This document shows positions 1 through 11,511 of a stretch of DNA of 64,000 nucleotides, piece after piece. The notes beneath the pieces are model-generated. The model was not told the DNA's origin, did not search any database, and saw only the letters and a program-made list of their open reading frames with translations. The DNA is from Nymphaea colorata (lineage: Eukaryota > Streptophyta > Magnoliopsida > Nymphaeales > Nymphaeaceae): assembly GCF_008831285.2 (NCBI RefSeq), contig NC_045145.1, positions 6,696,802 through 6,760,801 of the forward strand, read 5' to 3'. The position numbers and the translations under genes are program-made. Positions within the stretch are counted from its first letter, which is position 1. Each line of letters opens with the position of its first letter.

Positions 1-26
1 TTAGCGCATATTCATTTTATGTATGC

Positions 27-104
27 ATGAGGGAAATCTCCCATCACAATATGCAATGTAGGTTCCGGCTAGCAACTTAAAAGGTTGATTTCAATAAGGT
101 ATCG
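27..104. repeat. 78-bp direct repeat, copy 1
   Basis: This stretch recurs without visible change at 152-229, giving a 125-bp period with a 47-bp AT-rich spacer. It contains no open frame. The near-perfect match points to a recent local duplication. Confidence 0.9.
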
Positions 105-151
105 CTTTGTTACCACTTCCTGCCATATTCTTTTATTGTTCTTTCCAATCA

Positions 152-229
152 ATGAGGGAAATCTCCCATCACAATATGCAATGTAGGTTCCGGCTAGCAA
201 CTTAAAAGGTTGATTTCAATAAGGTATCG
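152..229. repeat. 78-bp direct repeat, copy 2
   Basis: Second copy of the unit at 27-104. A short unrelated stretch and then a MITE-like sequence follow it. Confidence 0.9.
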
Positions 230-238
230 ACCATCAGA

Positions 239-425
239 CGTGGGCTGGAGCCAAGGTGAGGTCCGTATAGGCCCTGGACCCACCTCAATTTCTTTTTTTA
301 AAAAACTACGTATACATTTTAGAAAATTGTACTTATCTGATTGAAAAATGATATTTCAACTCTTTTCAAAATTTAAAAACTTTAATTCAATCCCCCTCAT
401 GAAAAATTTCTGGTTCCATCCCTAG
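239..425. repeat. MITE-like repeat related to 1805-2000
   Basis: The ends are roughly inverted (GGG..GGA.CCA at both). The AT-rich interior, from an AGAAAATT motif to a CCCTCATGAAAAA motif, matches the interior of the element at 1805-2000. I find no convincing 8-bp target duplication, so the exact ends are uncertain. It is probably an older member of the same non-autonomous DNA transposon group. Confidence 0.5.
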
Positions 426-610
426 TCAAACCAAATGACCTTTGTAGTTGTATATATATTTTATTAAAAACACAGTGATTTTGGGATAGGCCAGCCATTC
501 TTCTCTATTCTCCCTCCTCCTGTCACAATAGTGGGCAAGCTATAATGGGTAGTTGAATCCTTAGTCACAAATATCATTTTCGCATTTTAGACAGATGTTT
601 TCTCATATAT
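426..610. other. intergenic, no feature seen
   Basis: AT-rich non-coding sequence. I see no gene, repeat pair or promoter here. Confidence 0.6.
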
Positions 611-952
611 AATACAGTAAGCTAAAAAAAACAGCTAAAATATGGTAAATTTTTAATGAAAAATATCAAAAATTAGGAAAAAATAATATAAATATGAGAC
701 TAATAAGACAACTTTAAAAAATAAACAGATAAGCAACAAATAAAACTTAGAAGATGAAACAAGCGATTTGGCATTAAAAAAAAACATGAAAAACAGCCAA
801 AATGAAAAAAACGGAACAGGTTTTTCCGTTTTTCCGTTTTTGCGGTTTTTTTTAGTGTTTTTTCTGCCATTTGATTCGGCTGACTTATTTTTTTACATTT
901 TAACACATTTTTCTTAAAAAAAAAAACTCATTTTTTGTGACTATGGTTGGGC
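611..952 (-). repeat. AT-rich dispersed repeat (inverted relative of 20833-21085)
   Basis: Read on the minus strand, this stretch starts with a CATAGTCACAAAAAATG motif, continues through A/T runs and ends in an AT-rich tail. The same order of motifs occurs on the plus strand at 20833-21085. The small minus-strand open frame inside it is low-complexity and not a gene. The transposon class cannot be named. Confidence 0.6.
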
Positions 953-1385
953 CATCGATTAATGGCGTGGACAAATTATCATTGATAAGTAAAACGTGGT
1001 AACAATGGTTCCACATCATGGTATCGGCAACCAAGCAGCAGTGAGCCTAGAAACCGGGCCTAGCATATGCATGCACTTCCATATGAATATAATAGTGGAG
1101 TGTTCATGCCCACTAGAGGCTGCTGCATGCTACCCAGAATCTAGTATCCATTTGGGCCCACCAGCACATGAGAAAGCTAACAAATTAATAGGGAAGGAGC
1201 TCCCTCCTTTGCTTAGGCCCCTTAGGCAAGCACCACATAATGATGGTGATCACTCGGTGTGCCAATCTCCCATCCCTCCTCCTCAGCCTACAACAGATAA
1301 AGAAACTCTAGCATTGCTCTCATCAGGTTGCACATATGTATGTGGACCTTGCGCGTCGATGCCAATCAATGGGATGACACGCTCT
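953..1385. other. intergenic, open frame not supported
   Basis: A plus-strand open frame of 160 codons starts at 996 but has no recognisable domain, and its last third is the MITE at 1386-1515. I see no promoter or splice structure that would make it a gene. Confidence 0.5.
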
Positions 1386-1515
1386 CAGGGGCGGAGACAC
1401 ATGTGGGCATGTGTGGGCAGTTGGCCACATAGTTCAATAAGAATTTCATATTTAAATATTGGTCCTCGAATAAGGTGAGTGCACCCTCAGCCACATATGT
1501 CTGGCTCCGCCACTG
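1386..1515. mobile_element. hAT-type MITE, 130 bp
   Basis: The termini are inverted: the left end reads CAGGGGCGGAG and the right end, reverse complemented, reads CAGTGGCGGAGCC. The flanking 8-mers CACGCTCT (1378-1385) and CACACTCC (1516-1523) match at 6 of 8 positions, as expected for an aged hAT duplication. The interior and the GGCTCCGCC end resemble the element at 60558-60721, so the two appear to be one family. It has no coding capacity. Confidence 0.75.
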
Positions 1516-1550
1516 CACACTCCTGGCAAACTTGCTCCCCATCGCTGCAG

Positions 1551-1573
1551 GAAGAGAGAGAGAGAGAGAGAGG
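1551..1573. repeat. (GA)n microsatellite
   Basis: Short GA run in otherwise ordinary sequence. Confidence 0.85.
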
Positions 1574-1804
1574 GGATGTGGTGGTGGGGCAGAGGATGTG
1601 GACTTGTTCATGTCTGAAAGTATAAAAAGGGAGAGGTAACAGTGGCTTGTTTGGTTGCATGTAGTGAGAGTCAAGGGGAAAGGAATGCATGTGTCCGCCA
1701 GTGAGACCACACAAGAGGGGAGAGGGTCTAGATAGAAGGGTCCCTCTAGTGGATGCTGATGAAGTTGCTTTGATGCCTTGCTCATGAGCATTCACCATTC
1801 TATA

Positions 1805-2000
1805 CAGGGATGAAAACAAGGTAGGGCCCACATGATCCTTGGTTCCACCTCAAAATTTTTTCTTTTTAAATTTATATATAATTTTAGAAAATTTCACTTG
1901 TTTTATATAAAAATTTTGAAAAATGATATTTCGACCGTAGTCAAAATTTAAAAACTTTAATTTAGTCTCCCTCATGAAAAAAATTCTAGCTTTGCCCTTG
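1805..2000. mobile_element. hAT-type MITE-like element, 196 bp
   Basis: The element begins CAGGGATG and ends GCCCTTG, whose reverse complement is CAAGGGC. The flanks ATTCTATA (1797-1804) and ATCCCATA (2001-2008) agree at 6 of 8 positions, consistent with a decayed 8-bp hAT duplication. The AT-rich interior is shared with 239-425. It has no open frame. Confidence 0.6.
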
Positions 2001-2008
2001 ATCCCATA

Positions 2009-4016
2009 TTGATCATGGAAATCACTTTAGAATGCTTGTTGGGGAGGCCTCATTAATCAATTCATTGATGTCTTTTGTCTTTTAGCAAGAACTCATTGAC
2101 GGGGACTTTGGTCCTGGCACCTCTTTAAATTGCCTATATGTGAACCCATCAAGAGAAAAACAATGGGCTAGTTGCGACTGTGGAAAGCCAGGCAATGCCT
2201 GGACCATGCCGGCAAGGGCTAGCCCTAGTTGGGGCCGGGGTTCGGAAAGTCACCGAGCCTAAGGAGAACCTTTGTCCTGACTTTGAAAACCACAAGTCGG
2301 CCCCGATCCTTCATTAATTAGCCAGAAAGCCAAAAGTGAGTTTGCCGATTGATGGTAACGGAAGCTTGGAAATTTTGTGTCTATTATCATCTTTACCTGT
2401 ATTGTTCTTTAGAAATAGTGAAGTTGACCTATCGATCCTTGCTGCAATAAAATGAATAAACATTGCATTCTTCACAGAACTAACTACGTACAAGCACACA
2501 TGAGGTCCATGGGATTAAAAATCTCTAGTTGTTGTGAATATCACGTTTAATTTCTTTTGTTTTTCTAGATTTTATAATTATGACAAACAGTTTCTAACCA
2601 TTGATTTGTAAAGCAGTCTGCAATAAGGTGACCTATGGAGACCGACTAGCCTCAAGTGGCATGTGGTAGCTGGTCAAGCTAGGGGCACATAAAGAAGTAG
2701 GTATCCAGTTTGATTAATCCCGTGAGTAATAATATAACAGTGTCTTAAGTGGTGGGGTGCAATACTTAAGTTCAAAGATGCACATGCTGTCATTGCTGAT
2801 GCTGATGCAGCCTAGAACCTTGGAAGCAGGCGGCCGGCGTGTTTATCTTCCGGGCGGTGGATTATTAATTAACTTCTCGCCCATCAAGGCTATGGAGACC
2901 AACCACATGAATTTAAATATTGTTGTGAAACAAATCTACCTCCTACAGTACTTGTTGGCTACAACATTTAGCATCCCTGTTCCATTTGAAGTTGGAACCT
3001 GATCCATACGAGTACCAAGTTAAAGAAACACATTTTGAAAACAGACCAAGCCAATATGAAGTTAAATTTACTGATAACAAGAACTCACTTCCTGGCCAAG
3101 AGGAGACCTGAAGACCTTCAACATAGAATGTGACCGTCAACTGAGTTCATGCAATCCACATGCATCTAGCTCCCAATATAATCTACTTTAATCCCCGCTT
3201 TCCAAACACATACAGAAATTAAAGTCAGTTTTAACTTTACTACCAAAGACTTTTCTTATTTAGCTAATTAATTATTTATTTTAGAGATAAGTCGACCTGC
3301 AGCTAGGATAATGTTTCTAGTGATTCCAAAGATAAGATCACTACCTAAGGGTTGAAGTCCCCCTACGTAACCCTGGTCTCCGGGGTCTAGGGCTATGCCG
3401 GTGCCGACTAAGTAGTACAACTTCGTCTTAATACCATGCTCCACCCCATATGGCACGGGTACATAGTGCCTATGATCCCAGCTTAACCAGGTTACGCTAT
3501 GCCACTTTCCCCTGTAAATTTTGTGGACGTTGATTTTCTCTCATATTTAGGGTGCATGTACACAGAGATTTCAGAAAATAATGTTTCTTATAATTATAAA
3601 CCAACACTAATTCAATTTGTATTTTTTATCTTATCGTGATATATTTATTTAGTTAAACTTAGTATTAAATATTTTCATTTATATTCATTTACAAGTTGTA
3701 GTAATTTATGCTCCAGCCAAAGAAATGTCAAATGAAAGCTTTTTTGAAAATTCCGCGAACACCTTTTTCTTATTTCACTAAAGATGAAGCAACGTTTTCG
3801 GAAACATTCATATGGGAATCGTGAATGCGACTTGTATCTACCAATTTGACAATATGTGAGTTCTTGTCATGGTCAGCCAGCTAGCATGCAGGATGTAACA
3901 TCGCCAGTCACATTTTTCAATGAAGTTAAAGTCATAGTCTTTTTAATTGACAAGCTTTTGGACGTTGTGGTGCCAATAAACTTTAAAGCCAGTCACACAC
4001 ACACATATAAAATCAG
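2009..4016. other. intergenic, no gene recognised
   Basis: Several short open frames occur, but none shows a domain, codon bias or splice context. A less AT-rich stretch at about 3290-3500 does not match any family I recognise. Low-complexity AT sequence fills the remainder. Confidence 0.5.
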
Positions 4017-4020
4017 CCAG

Positions 4021-4175
4021 CTGCCAAATGTTATGGATGGTTAAATATTTAAAAGCCACAGCCAAATGCACGTTAAACTTTGGTTAAAGCACCATCAACT
4101 GTGACTATCATGAAAGCTTGCAAGTGGTTTTAGCAATGGCTTTTAAATATTTAGTCATCAAACAACATTTGGCAG
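4021..4175. mobile_element. MITE with 38/39-bp terminal inverted repeats
   Basis: Bases 4021-4058 are the inverted complement of 4137-4175 with one 1-bp indel and a few substitutions. The outer ends read CTGCCAAATG and CATTTGGCAG and the inner ends carry TAAATATTTAAAAGCCA. The 78-bp interior is non-coding. I could not fix the target duplication, so the superfamily is open. Confidence 0.75.
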
Positions 4176-4419
4176 CCTGCTTATTTCAATTTCTCCTTTT
4201 CTTTTTTCGTCATTAAATATAAAAGAATTAAAAGGAGTTGGCTACTTTTGCATCTGGATGGTTATTTTCTTATTTTGTATCACTAAAAACCATTGCAAAA
4301 TTAAGGTGCATTTGTGATCATCAGTTGCTTGGCCATAGTTTTCAATAATGAAATACTTTTTTATAGAAGTTTTTAGTGACATAAAATAAAAAATAACCAA
4401 CTGATTATAAAAGTAGTCA

Positions 4420-4436
4420 ATATATATATATATGTC

Positions 4437-4498
<62 letters not shown>
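4420..4498. repeat. compound (TA)n(TG)n(GA)n microsatellite
   Basis: A TA run passes into TG and then about 25 GA units. The minus-strand open frame across it is a low-complexity artefact. Confidence 0.95.
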
Positions 4499-4501
<3 letters not shown>

Positions 4502-6045
4502 AAAGAACTGCATTAAACAGAACCACATCCAAGAGAATTGGATGCTAAGAACAACAAAAAAACAAGTAAAACTATAACAAAGAAAGAAGAGAGGTCATAA
4601 ACTGAGGTTTACAACAAGCTTCGACCACAGCCAAAATGTCCGACGGAATAGAAAGAAGGAGAGAAAGAAAGAGAGGATCCATTAAATCCGACGAGATTAA
4701 AATGACATTTGTAATGTTTCCACTAATATCTGATGCATGCATGTGACAGTGACGGCGCCCAGTATTTGATGATATCTGATAATTAGGGATGAAAGGCAAA
4801 TCTGCAAGAAAGAAAGAGTGATATTATTGATTCGACATAGATATATGCTGCCTCTGAGAAAGGGCTTCATTACATATTGAGGGCCGGTGGCCCAGCTCAA
4901 ACGCCACTGCTGCTCGACACAGAGGTCCCAGCGGCCAAGCATGGTCTCAACTTTACACCTGCTTTGCTGCCTGCCAATTCTTCATGACTTCCCAAACCCC
5001 AGCGTTCTGGTCAAACCAAGAGGCCCCAATTACGTCATGTACCGAAGCAGCTGCTTCGGAAGACCCGCGACAAGCACCAGACATGCTTGAGTGGAGGCAC
5101 TTCACTGAATTCCTATTCGGTCTGCATCTACATTTTCTACGGCCGACAAGATGCTTTCTCCAATTTGTATTATTTCTTATCAGTTCATCTTGGATTATAT
5201 ATATAGCTCTCCACTTTCCAAAGACGTCAACGTGGCTCCCTCTTTAACACACATTGCGCTCCCAGAAAGTGATTCTCGGAAGGGAAGCGATCCATCCATC
5301 CACGCTTCTGTAGGGTTTATTAATAGGAAGAGCGATGCCCGAAAGGATTATGCAGTTAGCACATGCCCTTTTTCTTTTATGTTACGTCGTTGCTGGAATC
5401 TGCTCTTTCGGAAAAGCTGCTACATTCTTTCTAGTTCGCAAAGTTCCATCCTCACTATCGTCTATCTGTTTTGACTGCTATGGTTTTTGACCAGTACACA
5501 TCTTTCATACATCTTTGTCTCACTTTAGGGATGTGTTAACCGTGAGCCGCAGGTGGACCGTTCACAAGAGTGTTTCTTCAAGGCGCGCCGGTGCCCCGAC
5601 TGGTACTGACCCATATGGGCCACTAGATGCTCTACTGTGCCAAGAAAACCACCGGCAACCTAGCTCATGCTCCCACCAGGTGCTTCATGGAAAAAAATAA
5701 CAAAAAATTAATTTTAATTTTAATTTTAATTTAAGTTTGTATGTAACTCGTGCTGGCCAATGTCAACTGGTTATACACGCGATGGTGGTTACATGTGTCA
5801 TATTGGTGCAGAAATTTCATGAGTGAGTTAGTATAGTTAATGACTAAAATACCCCTTATCTACATTGAAAAAGAAAACCTTTTGTAAAGTCAAAAAATGA
5901 AAATTGAAAAAAGTGAAAAGACTATATAAAGGACATTAAAAAAAATATTACGAAAATACCACACCCCTTCTTTTAAGGCGTGTGTAAGTTGTGTGCACAA
6001 CGGCGCACACAACTCATTCTACTGGCCATGTGTAAGACTGAACAA
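4499..6045. other. intergenic, possible promoter-like stretch, no gene called
   Basis: Around 5015-5210 there is a GC-richer segment with a TACGTCA motif followed by TATATATAG, which could be a promoter. No downstream frame (for example 5515-5700) has a recognisable product. Bases 5988-6013 can form a short hairpin (GTTGTGTGC paired with GCACACAAC). I leave the region unassigned. Confidence 0.4.
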
Positions 6046-6445
6046 TGCTAAGAGTGAGACGGAGAAACAATGGAGCAGAAGAGAGAGAGAGAGAGAGAGC
6101 ACGTGGTTCGGAGCACAACTCCAACATCCAAAACTCTTCTTCTTTTCATCATTTAACAAAGGAGAATGAAAATCACTAAGAAAAAATAGGCATTACACAC
6201 ACCGAAGTAGCCCACCACACCCCCGTCCCAAAAAAAAAAAAAAAAAAACTTGAAAGAGAAAGTTGAGTGAAAGATATTGGGAAAATCCAAATGTCTACTG
6301 ATTGCCATTAACGTATCTGTGTCATCAGCAGCCTGCCCAAGATAATCGCACCAGCCAGACCAAGATAATTGTCCAATAAAGATATCAAATGTCAAAGATA
6401 TCGCCAACTACCTATGGTGCACAAATAACGCAAGGCAATCCAATA
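6046..6445 (-). repeat. Copia-2 3' LTR
   Basis: The LTR of the minus-strand Copia-2 lies at its left end. It starts (plus strand) with TGCTAAGAG and shares an AGGGAGAAACAATGG-type stretch and a GA run with the partial LTR at 20079. On its right it meets a purine-rich tract (GTTTGAGGGG on the minus strand), the usual polypurine tract before a 3' LTR. Confidence 0.7.
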
Positions 6446-7898
6446 TGCCCCTCAAACTGAAGTATGCGGATTTACCATGCCCAGTTTGCCAAGAAGATTA
6501 TGAAATTGCTCCTTTTCTTGGGCTATAGTAAACAAGTCAACCACCTGGTCTTTCATGTGAAGATAACATATCCGAACCACCCCATGAAAGATCATCTTGA
6601 ACCACATGTCAGTCCAGATCAGTATGCCATGTGCACTCTTGAAAAACAAAGTTTGCTGCAATATGAAGAGCTACTTGATTGTCATAAAATAAGTTAAAAG
6701 GCTGTGAATGATTGACTTCTAGATTAACTAACAACTATTTCAACCAAACCACAAACCACATTAGCCATTGATCGCCACTTAGCTTCGGCTAAGGAACGGG
6801 ACACCGTTTGTTGATTTTTTGTTTTCCATGAAATAGGTGCCGGGACAAAAAAAATGCAATAGCCTATTACTGACCAACAAGTTTGAGGACAGATTGCTCA
6901 ATCTAAATCACAAAAAACACTCAACTGCAAATTATTTTGATTTGGCAACTTAATGCCTTGACCCAGACTATATTTGAGATATCGAATGAGCTGAATAGCA
7001 GATTCAAGATGTGGCAGGCAAGGTTGCTGTATCAACCCACGTAGAACATAGACTGCAAATTGAATACCATTAGTCCATCAAGTCAGCAAGTTTGTGAAGG
7101 AAGTATTTTGGAATGCCCAAATCCTTCATGTGAAATTGGAGAGAGAGCAATGACTTTAACTTTTTGATAGCATCCTCTTGATTTCCCACAATCAATAGAT
7201 CGTCAACATATATCAAGATTGAAAGAAAGATGAAACCATGTTGATACGTAAATAAAGAATGAACACCCTTAGAATGAACAAATCCATACTATTCCATGAC
7301 AGTTGACAGTTTGTGAGACCAATTTTTAGGGCACAATTTCTAATGAACTATTTTAGGCCATAGAGAGACTTGTGCAACCTGCAAACTTGATTTGCCCTTT
7401 GTTTGGTATACCTAAGAGGGATTTTCATGTAACCTCTTCATGTAAATCAACATGAAAAAAGGTATTGTTGACATCCATTTGACATATATCTAATCTTTGG
7501 CTGAAGCAAATGCAAGAAGAATGCACACAGTCACTATTTTAGCTACTGGAGTGAAGGTTTCATTGTAATCAAGTCCCTCCTATTGAGAATAGCCTTTGGC
7601 AACCAGCTAGCTTTGCACCATTTGATGGATCCATTAGATCTATGTTTAATCCAGTAGAACCATTTGCATCCAATTGGTTTATCTCTATTGGACAATATAG
7701 TCAATGACCAAATGTTGCTTTCCTATAGTGCACATATTTCAAAATCCATGGCATCCCACCATTTTTTAGACTGCCTCATCAAATCTGTCATGTTCAGTTT
7801 TTGAAACATGGGGAAGTCAAAGAATCATAAATGATTGTGACTGAAAAGTTGAACAAAAATATAATTGGAGATTGAAACATATTTGTATGACCATTATT
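6446..7898 (-). pseudogene. Copia-2 RNase H and reverse transcriptase remnant
   Basis: Read on the minus strand this is the C-terminal half of a Ty1/copia polyprotein with many frameshifts and stops. Around 7190-7215 the frame gives a YVDD-type reverse transcriptase core (LILIYVDDLLI). Near 7350-7400 it gives a CRLHKSLYGLK-like segment, around 7460-7490 QMDVNN, and near 7660-7690 IGCKW. The RNase H part lies to the left, next to the LTR. It ends at about 7898, in the linker before reverse transcriptase. The linker appears to resume at 17547, so this is one half of a split element. Confidence 0.75.
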
Positions 7899-9021
7899 GT
7901 GTCACCATCAGCCTGCCCAAAATAATCGGCCAATAAAGATATCAAATATTAAAATGGTGCCAACCACCTATGATGCATAGATAAGGCAAGGCAATTCAAC
8001 ACTCCCCCTCAAATTTGAGTGTGCAGATTAATTTCCCAAACCCAGTTCGTCAAGAAGTTCATGAAATGCTCCTTTCCTAGAGCCTTAGTAAATGAGTGCG
8101 TCGCCTAGTATTTTCTGCAAAGGTAACATGCCCGAACCATGCCATGAAGGATCTTTTTTAGAACCACATGATAGTACAAGTCAACATGTTCATAAAAAAC
8201 ATGGTTTTCCGCAAGGTGAAGGGGTGCATGATTGTCAGGAAATAAGTTAGCAGGCTGTAAATGATTGACTTCTAAAGCTAACAAGTATTTCAACCAAACA
8301 ATTTCACAAACAACATTGGCCATGAATCGATACTTAGGTTCAGCAAAGGGACAGGGCACCGTTTGTTGCTTTTTGTTTTCTATGAAATAGTGTTGAATCC
8401 AGAATAATGCAATAGCCATTTACTGACGGACAAGTTTGAGTGCAAGCTATCCAATCTAAATCACAAAAAGCACTCAGCTAAAAATTATTTTTTTTGGCAA
8501 CCTAATGCCTTGCCCCAGGCTGGATTTCAAATATTGAATGGGGCAAAGAGCAGGTTCAAAATGGCAGCTGGGTTGCAAAATGAACCAACTTAGAACATGG
8601 ACTACTTTTAATATCTAGGTGTTTGATGGTGAGATAAATGAGTCTCTGGTACTGAGTTAGATCCTTTAATGGTTCTCCATTGTTACTAGTCAAGTTGTAT
8701 CTCCGGTCCATCGAAAAATCGAAAGATAGAACCACATTGGTATGTAATTGAGGAATGATCAACTTTAGATTGAACAGATCTATATTCTTATAGGGTAATT
8801 AACAGGTCATGAACCCGATTTCTTGGGAACTATTTTAGCCCATATAGAGACTTGTGCAATATGAAAACTTGATTCTCCCCATGTTTGGTACACATAATAG
8901 GGATTTTCATATACGTCACCACACAAAAAATGGATGGTGATCAGGTACCTGATAGTCTTCATGCAGGCTGGCATCAATTTGACATTGGCCAAGGTTGCGT
9001 TAATCTAAGAACAATAGAAAC
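7899..9021 (-). pseudogene. second copy of the Copia-2 3' half (partial LTR, RNase H, RT)
   Basis: From 7899 the sequence repeats the order found from about 6320: a partial LTR, a polypurine tract (TTTGAGGGGGAG on the minus strand, 7990-8010), then RNase H and reverse transcriptase pieces. Divergence and indels are substantial. The copy stops in the N-terminal part of reverse transcriptase at 9021, where the gypsy LTR begins. It is either a partial insertion or a tandem duplication of part of Copia-2. Confidence 0.65.
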
Positions 9022-9262
9022 TGATGCTATGGCAATTCCTATAGGAAATATTAGCTGGGTTTTATAGTTAATTAGGCCACAATTATTAGGAGAAGATGAA
9101 GATCTCCCATTTCAAGGGGGGGAAATAACCCTCCCGCTACAGCTTTCAAGGCAGTCAAGAGAGATCGGTCATCACATTTGCCACTGCACCCATAGCCGAT
9201 CTAAGATAAAAGATAAAAACAATAAAATCCTAAGGACTTTTATGTTTTCAAAGTGAAAACCA
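9022..9262 (-). repeat. gypsy 3' LTR, 241 bp
   Basis: It starts TGATGCTATGGCAATT like the partner at 17241. Shared blocks continue through TTAATTAGG, AAGGCA.TCAAG and a CATAA..GTC motif near the end. It is about 65 bp shorter than the right LTR because of an internal deletion. Confidence 0.75.
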
Positions 9263-9592
9263 GGGGAACCATCGTTGTATATCTGCGGCTGATTCTCGAG
9301 GATGCGTCCCCAGCCCATTCGATCTGCCACTATGCCTCTTAACATCTTCCTTGCTAACTTTTCTTTGGTCGATTACCTTGAAGGTATGTGCTTCCCTATC
9401 GGTGGAAGCGTGAGTAATTGGCAGAGTGTTCTTACCCTCTTCATTTCTGTGGTATGCCTAAAGCCTTAATACATGAAAGACAAGGTGTATGACAGTCCAT
9501 TCCGGTAAATCAACTCTATATTCTACAGGGCTGATCAAGCCTTATACTCGATAGGGCCCGAAGTACTTGGAGAATAGTTTGTTCCAGTTCTT
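9263..9592 (-). pseudogene. gypsy integrase C-terminal domain remnant
   Basis: On the minus strand the frame reads NKLFSKYFGPYRV, then SPVEYRVDLPEW, then IHLVFHV. This is the typical C-terminal segment of gypsy integrase. A stop interrupts it. The upstream half of the polyprotein continues at 15110, on the far side of the Copia-1 insertion. Confidence 0.75.
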
Positions 9593-9946
9593 TGAAAAAG
9601 CAGATACAATAAGAAACATTCAAACAATTAACATGGTTCGGCTAAACTCAGCCGACTTCCATGAAAGGGAAAATCTCTCTCTTTCTCGTTGATATTGAGA
9701 GAGATTTTTATTGATATTTATAGTTGGCGTTACAGCAGGGATCCAATCATCATGGATCTTGATTTGGATAAATAAGGTAACTCTTTATGCTCAGTCGGTT
9801 GCTTGATTTTAGGAATTGATTCTCCATCATTATCCTCAGCCTACTGCTTGATTTTAGGAAGTGATCTTCCATCTTGATCTTCAACTGATTGCTTGATTTT
9901 AGGAGGAGATCTTTTATTGCGATATTCAGCCATCGTTATTTTATCA
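9593..9946 (-). repeat. Copia-1 3' LTR, 354 bp
   Basis: It begins TGAAAAAGCAGATACA and ends GTTATTTTATCA. Near 9800-9920 it holds three imperfect tandem copies of a unit containing GCTTGATTTTAGGA, about 45 bp apart. Confidence 0.88.
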
Positions 9947-9949
9947 TGC

Positions 9950-10640
9950 CCCCTCAAACCAATACTTGTGTCAAGAAGATTGAGTTTGTCTTTGAGAGAA
10001 TGAAACCTCGGCCCTGGTAACGGTTTGGTTAAAATATCCACTATCTGATGTTTAGATTTGACAAATTCAACTTGAATTTCTCCTTTACTAACTTTTTCTC
10101 TAACAAAGTGAAAATCTATTTCGATATGCTTTGTCCATGCATGAAAAACAGGATTGGCTACAAGATAAGTGGATCCCAGATTATCAAACTTTAATATAGG
10201 GACTTCATGTAGTGGGACCTGTAAGTCGTTGAGAAGATGCCTTAGCCATGTAAGTTTTGTAGTAGCTCCAGCCATTGCCTTATATTCTGCCTCTATACTT
10301 GAACGAGCTACTGTATGATGTTTGTTTAATCCCCAAGAGATTATATTTCCACCCAACATGGTGACAAATTCATTTGTGGATCTTCTATCATCAGGACAAC
10401 CGGTCCAATCAGCATCTGAATATGTTTCAAGTTTTCAATGTGGTGATGCTTTTATATGTGGACCATAAGCTTGAGTTCCTTGAAGATAGCGAAAGATCCG
10501 TTTTACATGAGTCCAGTGAAGATCAGTGGATTCATGAAGAAACTAACATGCCTTGTTGACTACAAATGCAATGTGTGGATGTGTGAGTCACATATTGAAG
10601 TGCGCCCATAATGCTTCTATATAGAGTTTCGTCCTTAAGT
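9950..10640 (-). pseudogene. Copia-1 RNase H domain
   Basis: The minus-strand frame ending near 9841 reads SWGLNKHHTVARSSIEAEYKAM-type RNase H sequence. It continues through KHIEIDFHFVREKV and DILTKPLPGPRF, the usual C-terminus of copia polyproteins. The frame runs on into the LTR. The part right of 10360 is shifted in frame. It is inactive as it stands. Confidence 0.85.
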
Positions 10641-10780
10641 TTATCTCCTTCAAATTTTGAAAGGGATATGTTAGGGGCTCCTGGTGTGACGACGGCTCTG
10701 GCTTCTCCCATTTGAGCTTTAACAAGGATGTCACTTATGTATTTTTTTTTTATGAGAGATAAAGTTCAGATCCATTATAT

Positions 10781-11390
10781 TCAACTTCTATCCCAAGAAA
10801 GTAATGGAGCTTTCTCAAATCCTTGATGGAGAATTTTGTTACTCATCTCATGAATGATGTTTTCTATCTCAAGTGGGAAGTTTCCTGTCAAAATAATAAC
10901 ATCAACATATATGAGAATATGCACAATGCATGATGGCAAAGTATACATGAATAGAGATGGATCAGATCTAGATCCTGCAAATCCTTTAGATATGCGATAT
11001 GTGCTCAAACTTTCAAACCATGCTCGAGGAGCTTGCATAAGTCCATATAGAGACTTCTTCAATTTGCACACATAATCAGGGTGATCATTGTCTACAAATC
11101 CTGGCGGTTGACTCATATATACTTCTTGTTTTAGTGTGCCATGTAGACTTCACATCCAGTTGGCGAATAATCTATCTCTGGCTGGTAGCAATAGGTAAAA
11201 CCAATCGAATAGTAGTAGGTTTAATGATTGGGCTGAAAGTTTCTGAATAATCAATACTTTCTCTTTGACTATACTGTTTGGTTACAAGACGATCCTTGAA
11301 TTGTGCCATTGAGCTATCTGTATGTCGTTTGACCTTGTATATCCATCGGCAACCCACAACATTATAATGAGGCTGACAATGTACCAATTC
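10781..11390 (-). pseudogene. Copia-1 reverse transcriptase with altered active site
   Basis: Two minus-strand frames cover the domain. The first (11172-11387) carries [10 protein letters not shown] and [14 protein letters not shown]. The second (10781-11116) carries [20 protein letters not shown] and [10 protein letters not shown]. The copia core YVDD is therefore YVDV, which loses a catalytic aspartate. With the frameshift between the two frames, this shows an inactive copy. Confidence 0.85.
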
Positions 11391-11511
11391 TCAAGTTTTG
11401 TTTTTGTGAAGAGCATAGATTTCACTAGACATGGTATTGACCCACCTGAAAACTTTTTGAGCTGCTCGTAAATTTATGAGTTCAGAGTCTTCAATAGGGG
11501 TCTAGGTTTCA

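Noticed and set aside
996-1478. 160-codon open frame on the plus strand
   Set aside because: No domain, no promoter, and its end is the hAT MITE at 1386-1515.
3290-3500. Possible SINE (weak A-box-like TGGCATAGCG on the minus strand)
   Set aside because: No B box at the right distance, no poly-A or T tail, and no target duplication found.
4242-4532. 96-codon minus-strand frame rich in SL repeats
   Set aside because: It is a translation of the GA/TG/TA microsatellite.
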